Shown here: positions 16,894-23,354 of the stretch, one piece after another
Position numbering within the stretch: position 1 is the stretch's first letter
Layout of the letters: each line of letters opens with the position of its first letter
DNA from: DAIMFL01 sp964372215
GTDB taxonomy: Bacteria > Pseudomonadota > Alphaproteobacteria > Dongiales > Dongiaceae
Assembly: GCA_964372215.1 (NCBI GenBank)
Contig: CAYJQC010000050.1
Location: 1-23,354 of the forward strand
Direction of reading: 5' to 3'
Length of the DNA: 23,354 nt
Position numbers and translations under genes: made by a program
Notes under the pieces: generated by a model
Told to the model about the DNA's origin: nothing
What the model saw: the letters and a program-made list of their open reading frames with translations, nothing else
The model's database searches: none

Positions 16894-17322
16894 TCAGCGC
16901 CCGGCGGCGAACTTCTCGGCGATGACCTCGCGGTATTCCTTCTCCGACATCACCAACATGAAGACGAAGTAGCCGATGATGCCGGCCGCGGTGAGCAGGA
17001 ACGGCACCAGGTGGATCTGGTAGTCGAAGCGCGTGGTGATCAGGTCGGCCGCGGACTCGAGGTCGTAGCCGAGCTTCTCCCACTGCGCCTGCATGGTCGG
17101 GTTCTGGCCTACCGCCTCCCAGGTCAGGCCCTGCCATGCGACGCCGCCGTCGGCGGCCTCGGTTCGGGTCACGCCCTCGGGCAGGACCTGCGAGGTCTCG
17201 CCGCCGGTCAGGCCGAGGATGATCGGCAGGAACAGCGCCGCGTAGACCAGCGCCATCAGAAAGACGGAATCGAAGAACTGCCCGGCGCCGCTCTGGCTCG
17301 GGGGTGCGTATCTGGTGGCCAT
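16894..17322 (-). CDS. Two-helix membrane protein of the permease operon
   Basis: 142 residues. Transmembrane helices at 18-38 (SVFLMALVYAALFLPIILGL) and 104-126 (HLVPFLLTAAGIIGYFVFML) flank a loop of about 65 residues (GGETSQVLPEGVT...WEKLGYDLESAADLITTRFDYQ), probably periplasmic. It ends SEKEYREVIAEKFAAGR. I recognise no family. It lies 12 bases after the previous small gene and 57 bases before the 58-residue gene. The large loop would allow substrate binding or contact with the permease, but that is speculation. Confidence 0.8.
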   Translation of the reverse strand: MATRYAPPSQSGAGQFFDSVFLMALVYAALFLPIILGLTGGETSQVLPEGVTRTEAADGGVAWQGLTWEAVGQNPTMQAQWEKLGYDLESAADLITTRFDYQIHLVPFLLTAAGIIGYFVFMLVMSEKEYREVIAEKFAAGR

Positions 17323-17334
17323 GTCGCGGGTCCC

Positions 17335-17649
17335 CTATTCGGCGGGCTGTTGCGCGGCGATCTGCGCCGCGCGCCGGCTCTCATCGAGATGGCGGATGTC
17401 GAGCCCGTAGATGAATTCCTTGTCGTGGGCGTAGTGGCGCACCATCGCGGCGATCGACGCGGTGTTGAACAGCAGCAGCGCGATCGAGGCGGCGATCATC
17501 ACGATCCGGACATTGCCGTTCTCGACCAGCGGGTAGATCGCGAAGAACACGAAGCCGACCGCAAGCCAGAGGGCGACGACGAAGACCCAGGCCCAGAGCC
17601 GGTCGCGCCGGAACATCGCCTCGATGCGGACGGACAGATCGGATGACAT
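17335..17649 (-). CDS. Two-helix small membrane protein, first gene of the permease operon
   Basis: 104 residues starting MSSDLSVRIEAMFRRDRLW. Transmembrane helices at 19-40 and 48-69 are joined by a short PLVENGN turn, with a charged cytoplasmic C-terminus (RHYAHDKEFIYGLDIRHLDESRR). Size and topology resemble DUF485-like partners of solute symporters, though I do not see a sequence match strong enough to name it. The start at 17649 was chosen for GGGGGAGGT upstream; in-frame sequence further upstream runs into the C-rich promoter region. It faces the hybrid kinase gene across a 325-bp control region. Confidence 0.8.
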   Translation of the reverse strand: MSSDLSVRIEAMFRRDRLWAWVFVVALWLAVGFVFFAIYPLVENGNVRIVMIAASIALLLFNTASIAAMVRHYAHDKEFIYGLDIRHLDESRRAAQIAAQQPAE

Positions 17650-17974
17650 CGCCTGGCGTACCTCCCCCAATTGCGCAATATGCGCGCAAATCCCCTGTTG
17701 CCGCGGCGCTTCCCCCATTCGAGGGGTGTTGTTGAATCTCCGGTCGGAAGCACAGGCCCGGCCGCGACGGCGCAACGGATGCGGGAAACGGTTGCCTTGT
17801 TTACTTGGCAGAATTTCTTGTTCCCGCGCTGAAACGGTGCGACCCATCGGTGCAGATGTCCATTCCCCCTTTGGGGGAGACCTCCCCCGTTTGCGCGTTC
17901 GGATATCGCCGTTCGGATGATAGCATCCCCCCTATTCGGCGCCAGCCGGGCTCGCCGGACAAGTTGAAAAGACC
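17650..17974. promoter_or_regulatory. Divergent control region with repeated TCCCCC motifs
   Basis: No gene is seen. Five plus-strand copies of TCCCCC followed by a TT-G pattern occur: 17663 (TCCCCCAATTGCG), 17711 (TCCCCCATTCGAG), 17864 (TCCCCCTTTGGGG), 17883 (TCCCCCGTTTGCG) and 17926 (TCCCCCCTATTCGG), plus a degenerate TCCCCTGTTGCCG at 17691. The copy at 17864 is part of the palindrome CCCCCTTTGGGGG. The copy at 17663 doubles as the ribosome binding site of the permease operon. A middle stretch (about 17790-17822) is A+T richer and may hold the core promoters. Confidence 0.5.
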
Positions 17975-19609
17975 ATGAGCAGCAGACGCGCACGCGACGA
18001 CCAGACCTCCAGACCGGACCTGCCGGCCGCCGCCCAGGCGGCGACGGCCCGCGCGGCGGGCGCTGGCCCCAGGCCCGGATCAGGCGTCGAGCGCCTGTTC
18101 GAGGCGATCGCCAACTACACCTATGACTGGGAAAGCTGGATGGCGCCGGACGGCGCGCCGCGCTGGATCAACCCGGCGGTCGAGCGCATGACCGGCTACA
18201 GCGTAGCCGACTGCCTGGCCATGGCGGACTATCCCCTGCCGCTGGTCCACGAGGAGGATCGCGCCGGCATCGCCGACCACCTGCGCAGCGCCGCCGCCGG
18301 GCAGAGCGGCAACGACATCGCCTTCCGCATCCTGCAGAAGCATGGCGGCACCCGCTGGGCCGCGGTGTCGTGGCAGACGCTCTATGACGCGGCCGGCCGC
18401 TCGCTCGGCTACCGCACCTCGATCCGCGACATCACCGGCCGCAAGCAGGTCGAGGACGCGCTGCGCCGCGCCCACACCGAGGCGGAGCGGGCGAGTCGCG
18501 CCAAGTCGCGCTTCCTGGCCGCCGCCAGCCACGACCTGCGGCAGCCGCTGCAGGCCATCAACATGTTCGTCGCGGCGCTGAAGGCGACCACCGCCGAGCC
18601 GGACTGCGTCGAGATCATCGGCTCGATCCAGGAATCCCTGCGCGCCACCGACGACCTGCTCGACGCGCTGCTCGACGTGTCGCGGCTCGATGCCGGCGTG
18701 CTGCAGCCGCGGCTGCGCGACGTCGCGGTGGCGGACCTGGTCGACCGCATGGAGAGCGAGTTCGCCGGCCCGGCCGCCGGCAAGGGCATCGCGCTGCGCA
18801 CGGTCACCTCGAGCGCCATGCTGCGGGCCGATCCGGTCCTGCTCGACCGCATCCTGCGCAACCTGGTGTCGAACGCGGTGCGCTACACCGAGCGCGGCCG
18901 GGTGCTGATCGGCTGCCGCCGGCGCGGCGCCAACCTGCGCATCGAGGTCTGGGACACCGGGATCGGCATCCCCGCCGACAAGATCGGCGCGGTGTTCGAG
19001 GAGTTCTACCAGCTCGGCAATCCCGAGCGCGACCGCACCCGCGGCCTCGGCCTCGGTCTCGCCATCGTCGACCGCATGTCGAAGCTGCTCGGCTATCACG
19101 TCGACGTGCGTTCGCGCCCGGGCTGCGGCTCGATGTTCGCGGTCGCGGTGCCGATCGCCCAGAAGCGCGGCGCAACGGAGGCCGACGAGCCGGAATTGGA
19201 GGCGGTGCAGGCGACCGCCCTCGCCGGCAAGCTGATCGTCGCGATCGACGACGAGCCGATGCAGCTGCGCGCCATGCGCCAATTGTTCGGCCGCTGGGGC
19301 TGCGAGGTGGTGACCGGCGCCTCGACCGCCGAGGCGCTGACCCATCTGGTCGAGCTGCAGCGCACGCCCGACGTCATCGTCGCCGACTATCGCCTGCGCG
19401 AGGAAATGACCGGGGTGCAGTCGATCATGACCCTGCGCGCCGGGCTCGGCCGCACCATCCCGGGCATCATTCTGACCGGCAACACCGAGCCGGAACGGCT
19501 GCGCGAGGCCGAGGCCAGCGGATTCGAACTGCTGCACAAGCCGGTCGACACCGGACGGCTGTTCGCCGCGCTGGCACGCATGGTCCGCCCGAACCTGCCG
19601 CCGCGCTGA
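17975..19609 (+). CDS. Hybrid sensor histidine kinase (PAS-HisKA-HATPase-REC)
   Basis: 544 residues, cytoplasmic, with no membrane segment. Order: disordered N-terminus (1-35); PAS domain (about 38-156, WINPAVERMTGYS...GYRTSIRDITGRK); HisKA with the phosphorylated His186 in ASHDLRQPLQA; HATPase with the N box at 296-300 (NLVSN), DTGIGIP (327-333) and GLGLGLAIV (357-365); C-terminal receiver with Asp425/426, phosphoacceptor Asp471, Thr501 and Lys522. The HDLRQPL phosphotransfer helix matches the class that includes the CrbS/MxtR kinases controlling acetate uptake, but the transporter-type sensor domain of those is absent. It is divergent from the permease operon and convergent with a LuxR-type regulator gene, its likely partner. 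Confidence 0.94.
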   Translation: MSSRRARDDQTSRPDLPAAAQAATARAAGAGPRPGSGVERLFEAIANYTYDWESWMAPDGAPRWINPAVERMTGYSVADCLAMADYPLPLVHEEDRAGIADHLRSAAAGQSGNDIAFRILQKHGGTRWAAVSWQTLYDAAGRSLGYRTSIRDITGRKQVEDALRRAHTEAERASRAKSRFLAAASHDLRQPLQAINMFVAALKATTAEPDCVEIIGSIQESLRATDDLLDALLDVSRLDAGVLQPRLRDVAVADLVDRMESEFAGPAAGKGIALRTVTSSAMLRADPVLLDRILRNLVSNAVRYTERGRVLIGCRRRGANLRIEVWDTGIGIPADKIGAVFEEFYQLGNPERDRTRGLGLGLAIVDRMSKLLGYHVDVRSRPGCGSMFAVAVPIAQKRGATEADEPELEAVQATALAGKLIVAIDDEPMQLRAMRQLFGRWGCEVVTGASTAEALTHLVELQRTPDVIVADYRLREEMTGVQSIMTLRAGLGRTIPGIILTGNTEPERLREAEASGFELLHKPVDTGRLFAALARMVRPNLPPR

Positions 19610-19628
19610 ACGGCGCGGAGATTGCCGG

Positions 19629-20312
19629 TCAGACGGAAGCGGCCGCCGTGCGGTCCGACGGCGGCCAGCCGAGTTCGGCCGCGATCATCGCCGCCTGGGT
19701 CCGGTTCGCCGCGTCGAGCTTGTCGAGAATGATCTTCACATGCGCCTTCACGGTGCTTTCCAGGAGCCCCAGATTGCGCGCGATCTCCTTGTTCGACTGG
19801 CCGCCCATCAGCAGGGTCAGCACGTCGCGCTGGCGCTCGGTCAGGCTGCTCAAGGGATTGCTCGGCGCGAACGCGACGCCGGGCGCGCTGCGGTTGCCGA
19901 CCCAGCGCTGCTGGCGGTCGAGGAAGGCGTCCGACGGCAGGTAGATCTCGCCCGACAGCACCAGCGAGACGGCGTGGCGGAAGGTTTCGTCGCTGGCCGA
20001 TTTCAGGATGTAGCCGCGCGCGCCCTGCTCGATCGCCTTGACGATATCGTCGGGATTGCTGTGCCCCGACAGGATGACCACGGGCACGCCGGGCAGGCGC
20101 TGGCGCAAGGCCTGCAACCCCTTGAGCTGTTCCATGCCGGGCATGGCGAGGTCGCACAGCACCAGGTCGAGCTGCGGCTGCGCCGCGGCGACCCGCAGCG
20201 CCTGGTCGACATCGCCGGCCTCCAGCACCTCGGTCTCCGGGTAGAGCTTGGTCAGCAGCAGATGCAGGCCGCGCCGCACCAGGGTGTGATCGTCGGCAAC
20301 CAGGATACGCAT
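19629..20312 (-). CDS. LuxR/FixJ-type response regulator
   Basis: 227 residues. The receiver domain (1-120) has Asp7/Asp8, phosphoacceptor Asp54 (CDLAMPG), Ser82 and Lys104. A linker of about 30 residues is followed by a LuxR-type helix-turn-helix (about 155-215: LTERQRDVLTLLMGGQSNKEIARNLGLLESTVKAHV). It is activated by phosphorylation and binds DNA as a dimer. AAGGAT precedes the ATG. It is convergent with the hybrid kinase, 19 bases from its stop, and the two probably form a phosphorelay. The C-rich motifs upstream of the permease operon are candidate targets. Confidence 0.93.
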   Translation of the reverse strand: MRILVADDHTLVRRGLHLLLTKLYPETEVLEAGDVDQALRVAAAQPQLDLVLCDLAMPGMEQLKGLQALRQRLPGVPVVILSGHSNPDDIVKAIEQGARGYILKSASDETFRHAVSLVLSGEIYLPSDAFLDRQQRWVGNRSAPGVAFAPSNPLSSLTERQRDVLTLLMGGQSNKEIARNLGLLESTVKAHVKIILDKLDAANRTQAAMIAAELGWPPSDRTAAASV

Positions 20313-20427
20313 CGACAGATCCTTCGGATCGGGGGCCTCAGGCTACTGCAACAGACCGGACGGCGCGAACCCCTTTGTTCGTGAGGGTTCCAGCACCCCG
20401 TTCCCGCGCCCGGACGTCCTCTTCCGG

Positions 20428-20757
20428 TCACGCGATGGCGTCGAGGCCCCTGGCCTTGACGATCGCCAGCAGCTTCAGCGACGGGCCGCTCGGCTTCTTG
20501 TCGCCGCGCTCCCACTCGCTTACCAACTTGGTCCTGACGTTCAAGAACCGGGCGAACACGCCCTGGCTCACGCCCTCGCGTCGGCGGATCGCCTGAATCT
20601 CCCGGGCGGTCAAGGACTCGACCATGGTCAGGCACGAGGCGTCGAACTCGCGCATCGTCCGCTTGTCGATGATGCCGGCACGATGGAGCCCCGCCGCCGC
20701 ATCATGCGCCGCCTCCAGCGCGTCACTGCGAAACTTCTTCATTTTCGCCGCCACCAC
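20428..20757 (-). CDS. XRE-family antitoxin of a RelE/HigB-type pair
   Basis: 109 residues. The C-terminal Cro/CI helix-turn-helix spans about 51-101 (REIQAIRRREGVSQGVFARFLNVRTKLVSEWERGDKKPSG). The N-terminal 50 residues form a helix-rich region (DALEAAHDAAAGLHRAGIID) that would bind the toxin. It neutralises the upstream toxin and represses the operon. The gene overlaps the toxin gene by 35 bases. The GTG at 20757 has GGAGG nine bases upstream; an in-frame ATG at 20742 is the alternative. Toxin-first order is as in higBA. Confidence 0.9.
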   Translation of the reverse strand: MVAAKMKKFRSDALEAAHDAAAGLHRAGIIDKRTMREFDASCLTMVESLTAREIQAIRRREGVSQGVFARFLNVRTKLVSEWERGDKKPSGPSLKLLAIVKARGLDAIA

Positions 20758-21121
20758 ACCTCACCTCCGTCAACATCTCGGCCGCAACCAGCTTCGCGAA
20801 ATCAGCCGCGTCGGCGTCCAGGTAGAGCCTCGCGAGCCGTCGGTACACGGCGAGCTCGTCGTCGGTCAGATCGGCCTTGCCGCTCTTGGCAAAGCCGTAG
20901 ACGAACACCGACCGCTCGGCGGCACGATAGAGCAGGATCGTTCGGAAGCCGCCCGAGCGGCCCTGGCCGGCGCGCGCGACCCGCTGCTTGATCACGCCGC
21001 CACCGAGGTCGGCATCGATCAGGCCCCGTTCGGCGCGCACCACGGCGTTGCAGAGCCGCGCATTCGTGATGCCTTCCCGGCGCGCGAAGCGCCCGAACCA
21101 TCTCGTCTTCCAGACCCGCAG
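20723..21121 (-). CDS. RelE/HigB-like mRNA-interferase toxin, apparent CTG start
   Basis: 132 residues from the chosen start. (M)RVWKTRWFGRFARREGIT, then GLIDADLGGGVIKQRVARAGQGRSGGFRT and RSVFVYGFAKSGKADL follow the RelE/ParE superfamily pattern of ribosome-dependent or free mRNA interferases. Family members begin MRVFK/WKT, so the first residue here corresponds to codon CTG at 21121, which sits 6 bases after GGGGAGGG. No ATG, GTG or TTG exists between the promoter and this codon; the only other in-frame start, a GTG at 21202, lies upstream of the promoter. It ends inside the antitoxin gene. Confidence 0.85.
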   Translation of the reverse strand: MRVWKTRWFGRFARREGITNARLCNAVVRAERGLIDADLGGGVIKQRVARAGQGRSGGFRTILLYRAAERSVFVYGFAKSGKADLTDDELAVYRRLARLYLDADAADFAKLVAAEMLTEVRCGGGENEEVSQ

Positions 21122-21142
21122 GCAGCGCCCTCCCCGGACCGC

Positions 21143-21171
21143 AATATATACCCCCAGGGGGCATAGAACAA
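21143..21171 (-). promoter_or_regulatory. Toxin-antitoxin promoter with an internal palindromic operator
   Basis: Minus strand: TTGTTC (21171-21166), 17-base spacer, TATATT (21148-21143). The spacer contains CCCCC-T-GGGGG (21161-21151), flanked by TAT and ATA. A repressor bound there would block RNA polymerase, as expected for antitoxin autoregulation. The transcript would start near 21136, just before the ribosome binding site at 21135-21128. Confidence 0.7.
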
Positions 21172-21397
21172 GCCCGGGATTCTTGGTGCGGATGGACGCC
21201 ACCAGCCAGGGTGCCTCCCGATCGACCTGGCGCGGCTCGATCGCCGAATGTCGCCCTGCCCGATGGCGGAGGCGGCACGATCCAGCACCCTGCTTCCGCG
21301 CTTTGACAGGGGGTTGGCCCTGTGCTGACCTGCCGCGGCATCCGGCCCCGGCGGGGCGGGGCAAGGGAAAGCGCGGCAGCACGCCAAAGGGGGACTC

Positions 21398-22360
21398 ATG
21401 AGCGAGAGCGCGGGCGGGCGCCCGGCCGACAAGCACAACTACATCCTGTCGGGGGTGCAGACCTTCGCCGGGCTGCAGAGCTTCTGCCGCTGCCCGGTGA
21501 CCCAGGACCTCGCCGGCGCCGACGTGGTGGTGCTCGGCGTGCCCTTCGACATCGCCACCTCGTTCCGCCCCGGCGCGCGTTTCGGCCCGAACGCGGTGCG
21601 CGCCGGCTCGGTCCAGCTCCGCGACCTCAAGTCGTTCCCGTTCGGCATCGACCCGTTCGACAGGCTGCGGGTGATCGACCACGGCGACGTCTGGTTCGAG
21701 TACGGCCATTCGGTCGAGGCGCCGGGCCTGATCGAGGCGGCCGCCCGGACCATCGTCGACTCCGGCGCGTTCCTGTGCGGCATCGGCGGCGACCATTTCG
21801 TCACCTATCCCCTGCTCAAGGCCCATGTTGCGAGGCACGGGCCGCTCGCCCTGGTGCATTTCGACGCCCATCCCGACACCTGGCCGGAGAGCGACCGCGA
21901 CGGCCGGATCGAGCTCAGCCACGGCACCATGTTCGCCCGCGCGATTCGCGAGGGGTTGATCGTTCCCGAGAAATCCGTCCAGGTCGGCATCCGCACCTGG
22001 GTCGACGACAAGATGGGCATGAACATCCTCGACGCGCCCTGGGTGCACGCGCACGGGCCCGAGGCGGCGCTGGCGGAGATCGCCCGCATCGTGGGCGGGC
22101 ACAAGGCCTACCTCACCTTCGACATCGACTGCCTCGACCCGGTGTTCGCGCCGGGCACCGGCACGCCGGTCGCCGGCGGCCTCTCGACCGCCCAGGCCTT
22201 CGCCATCCTGCGGGGCCTGGGCGATCTCGACCTCGTCGGCATGGACGTGGTCGAGGTCGCGCCGGCCTATGACCACGCCGAGGTCACCGCCATCGCCGGC
22301 GCCACCATCCTGTACGACCAGATCTGCCTGCTGGCGATGAAGCGGAAGGCGGGGAGGTAG
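21398..22360 (+). CDS. speB: Agmatinase (ureohydrolase family)
   Basis: 320 residues. It hydrolyses agmatine to putrescine and urea. All manganese ligands of the ureohydrolase family are present: His133 (GGDH), Asp156, His158 and Asp160 (DAHPD), and Asp242 and Asp244 (DIDCLDP). SHGTMF (174-179) and Glu286 are also as in agmatinases. FAPGTGTPVAGGL is the family signature. AAGGGGGAC precedes the ATG. Related members act on guanidinobutyrate, guanidinopropionate or formimidoylglutamate, so agmatine is the likely but not certain substrate. It is divergent from the toxin-antitoxin pair and stands alone. Confidence 0.88.
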   Translation: MSESAGGRPADKHNYILSGVQTFAGLQSFCRCPVTQDLAGADVVVLGVPFDIATSFRPGARFGPNAVRAGSVQLRDLKSFPFGIDPFDRLRVIDHGDVWFEYGHSVEAPGLIEAAARTIVDSGAFLCGIGGDHFVTYPLLKAHVARHGPLALVHFDAHPDTWPESDRDGRIELSHGTMFARAIREGLIVPEKSVQVGIRTWVDDKMGMNILDAPWVHAHGPEAALAEIARIVGGHKAYLTFDIDCLDPVFAPGTGTPVAGGLSTAQAFAILRGLGDLDLVGMDVVEVAPAYDHAEVTAIAGATILYDQICLLAMKRKAGR

Positions 22361-22407
22361 GGGCAGGGAGGAAGGAAAGTCGCTCCGACTCCGACTTCCA
22401 CATCCCC

Positions 22408-23295
22408 CTAGCTGCCTTTATCCGTGTCCTTGAGCATCTTCTCAAGCACGGTCCTGATCTTCGGCTCAAGCAGCCGCTCAAGCCAAGTATTCTTGCGGCG
22501 CCTTGCTGCGCCGTCTTCCGCAGCAGGGTTGTAGAGTAGCTCCTTAAACGCCACAGCGGTGATCGCTTGCGCGTGATCGGGAGCCTCTTCTTTGAAGCCC
22601 GGCAGGGAGGCCGCTACAGTGTACTTGTAGGTATACGCGGCACGGAGGTGAAAGAGGTCTGAAGCCCGCTTTGCAGTAAAGACGACCAGGAAGATAGCGG
22701 GAAGCAGAAGTATCAGCTTTCCTAGCGTACTCGATAGCAGGAAGACCGCCACCGCGCTCCACGTATCGGTGGGACTCGATCCGGCGCTACCAACAGCTGG
22801 TTGCCCACTCACGAGGGACGGAAACTTCAAGACAAGAATAGCGGAAACGAACAGCGCTACTACCGACACGACCAAGCCCCACTGTGTGGCACTCAGCCGC
22901 TTGCCGATTTCGTTTGCCTCGTTCGCGAATCGATCTGACAGACCGGATACCGTCGCCTCGCCCAGCACGGTACGCGACTTGTCAACCATCCGTTGCAGTT
23001 CCACCTCCGTCTCAGCAATGCTCGTAGTCAGCCGGTCGAGTTCAGCTTTGCCAGCCTTGAACGCTTCGTTACGAGTTTCCAATTGGCCTTGAAAGCCGGT
23101 AAACGTCTCCTGATAAGCATCAACCGATACCTTCAACGTACTAGCGGCCGCCTCAACCCCACGAACAGCCTCTAGCGCCTGACTTGCTCCTTCCCGCATC
23201 GTTCCTGCCGCAGCGCTTGCTTGAATTGCAGCGTCGCGCTGTCGCACACTCTCGGCTGCGGCTTCGTTGGCCTCCTCTGCTTTGGCCACAGCCAC
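22408..23295 (-). CDS. Coiled-coil membrane protein, probably cut by the IS
   Basis: The visible part has at least 295 residues, from a GTG at 23295. The N-terminal 135 residues are a long coiled coil (Ala/Glu/Lys/Gln-rich: SVRQRDAAIQASAAAG, ELDRLTTSIAETEVELQRMVDKS). Two transmembrane helices at about 139-158 and 181-207 follow, then a basic cytoplasmic tail (RRRKNTWLERLLEPKIRTVLEKMLKD). The frame stays open through the IS junction and stops only inside the element, so the original N-terminus was probably lost. G+C is visibly lower than in the neighbours, suggesting foreign origin. No family is recognised; coiled-coil plus two-helix proteins also occur in phage-defence loci. Confidence 0.7.
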   Translation of the reverse strand: MAVAKAEEANEAAAESVRQRDAAIQASAAAGTMREGASQALEAVRGVEAAASTLKVSVDAYQETFTGFQGQLETRNEAFKAGKAELDRLTTSIAETEVELQRMVDKSRTVLGEATVSGLSDRFANEANEIGKRLSATQWGLVVSVVALFVSAILVLKFPSLVSGQPAVGSAGSSPTDTWSAVAVFLLSSTLGKLILLLPAIFLVVFTAKRASDLFHLRAAYTYKYTVAASLPGFKEEAPDHAQAITAVAFKELLYNPAAEDGAARRRKNTWLERLLEPKIRTVLEKMLKDTDKGS

Positions 23296-23303
23296 CTTGC
23301 TTA

Positions 23304-23354
23304 GAGGCTGTCTTGAAACTCGGTTTTTTTGGGTGGATGGCCGGGTTCAGATGT
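23304..23354. mobile_element. Right boundary: outer end of an insertion sequence
   Basis: The reverse complement of bases 2-52. The tip reads GAGGCTGTCTTGAAACTCGG and is flanked by TTA at 23301-23303. No transposase sequence is in view. It adjoins the 5' end of the coiled-coil membrane protein gene. Confidence 0.6.

Noticed and set aside
14947..17646. An 899-residue open frame on the plus strand, opposite the permease/UspA operon
   Set aside because: It is rich in Asp, His, Arg, Gln, Gly and Glu with no domain, as expected for the antisense of hydrophobic GC-rich genes. The minus-strand genes there have clear family matches and ribosome binding sites.
17794..17822. A sigma-54-like promoter (TTGGCAGAATTTCTTG)
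   Set aside because: The second element is one base out of register and lacks the GC of the -12 box; no sigma-54 activator gene is near.
20367..20390. GAACCC/GGGTTC inverted repeat between the regulator and the antitoxin genes
   Set aside because: Only six base pairs with a 12-base loop and no T-run, so too weak to call a terminator.
21166..22276. Extending the toxin frame upstream across the agmatinase gene
   Set aside because: The frame is open but antisense to speB, and the promoter at 21143-21171 places the real start downstream.

Overview
The window is about 23.35 kb of GC-rich DNA (roughly two-thirds G+C by eye). Codon use, the DUF6481 and YkgJ-type small genes, the LuxR-type regulators and one palindromic intergenic repeat point to an alphaproteobacterium, probably Rhodospirillales-like. 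No rRNA, tRNA, CRISPR array or phage structural gene is visible. Both ends carry the same 54-nt sequence in inverted orientation (2-55 and 23301-23354). This looks like the outer end of an insertion sequence, so the window is bounded by two IS copies, either real ones or the points where an assembly stopped.

Left part (1-2955): an IS end, a cold-shock protein gene with a long leader, a Glu/Arg/Ala-rich DUF6481-like protein, a YkgJ-like cysteine-cluster protein and three small conserved hypotheticals. One of these sits behind a sharply AT-rich leader.

Centre-left (2956-8126): the most distinctive system is a tightly packed minus-strand operon, kamA (lysine 2,3-aminomutase) > D-Ala-D-Ala-ligase-like ATP-grasp > second ATP-grasp ligase > GNAT acetyltransferase. 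It is divergent from an EamA/DMT exporter. All catalytic residues I could check are intact. The set reads as a pathway that makes beta-lysine, joins it to other building blocks by amide bonds, acetylates the product and perhaps exports it.

Centre (8127-13504): an orphan membrane protein with a possible leaderless mRNA, a PhyH-type 2-oxoglutarate dioxygenase, an aldehyde dehydrogenase of the aminoaldehyde/PuuC type, a palindromic repeat, and an APC permease preceded by an attenuator-like terminator hairpin.

Right-centre (13505-20312): a seven-gene minus-strand operon (three small membrane proteins > APC permease > UspA > two more membrane-anchored proteins) divergent from a PAS hybrid histidine kinase. 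A LuxR-type response regulator is convergent with the kinase. Repeated C-rich motifs (TCCCCC...) lie in the divergent promoter region, and a related palindrome lies upstream of the other APC permease gene. This suggests one two-component regulon controlling amine or amino-acid uptake.

Right end (20428-23354): a RelE/HigB-XRE toxin-antitoxin pair with a clear promoter/operator and an apparent CTG start, an agmatinase, and a lower-GC coiled-coil membrane protein gene whose upstream end abuts the IS. Agmatinase, the aminoaldehyde-type dehydrogenase and the two permeases give the accessory part a polyamine/amine metabolism flavour.
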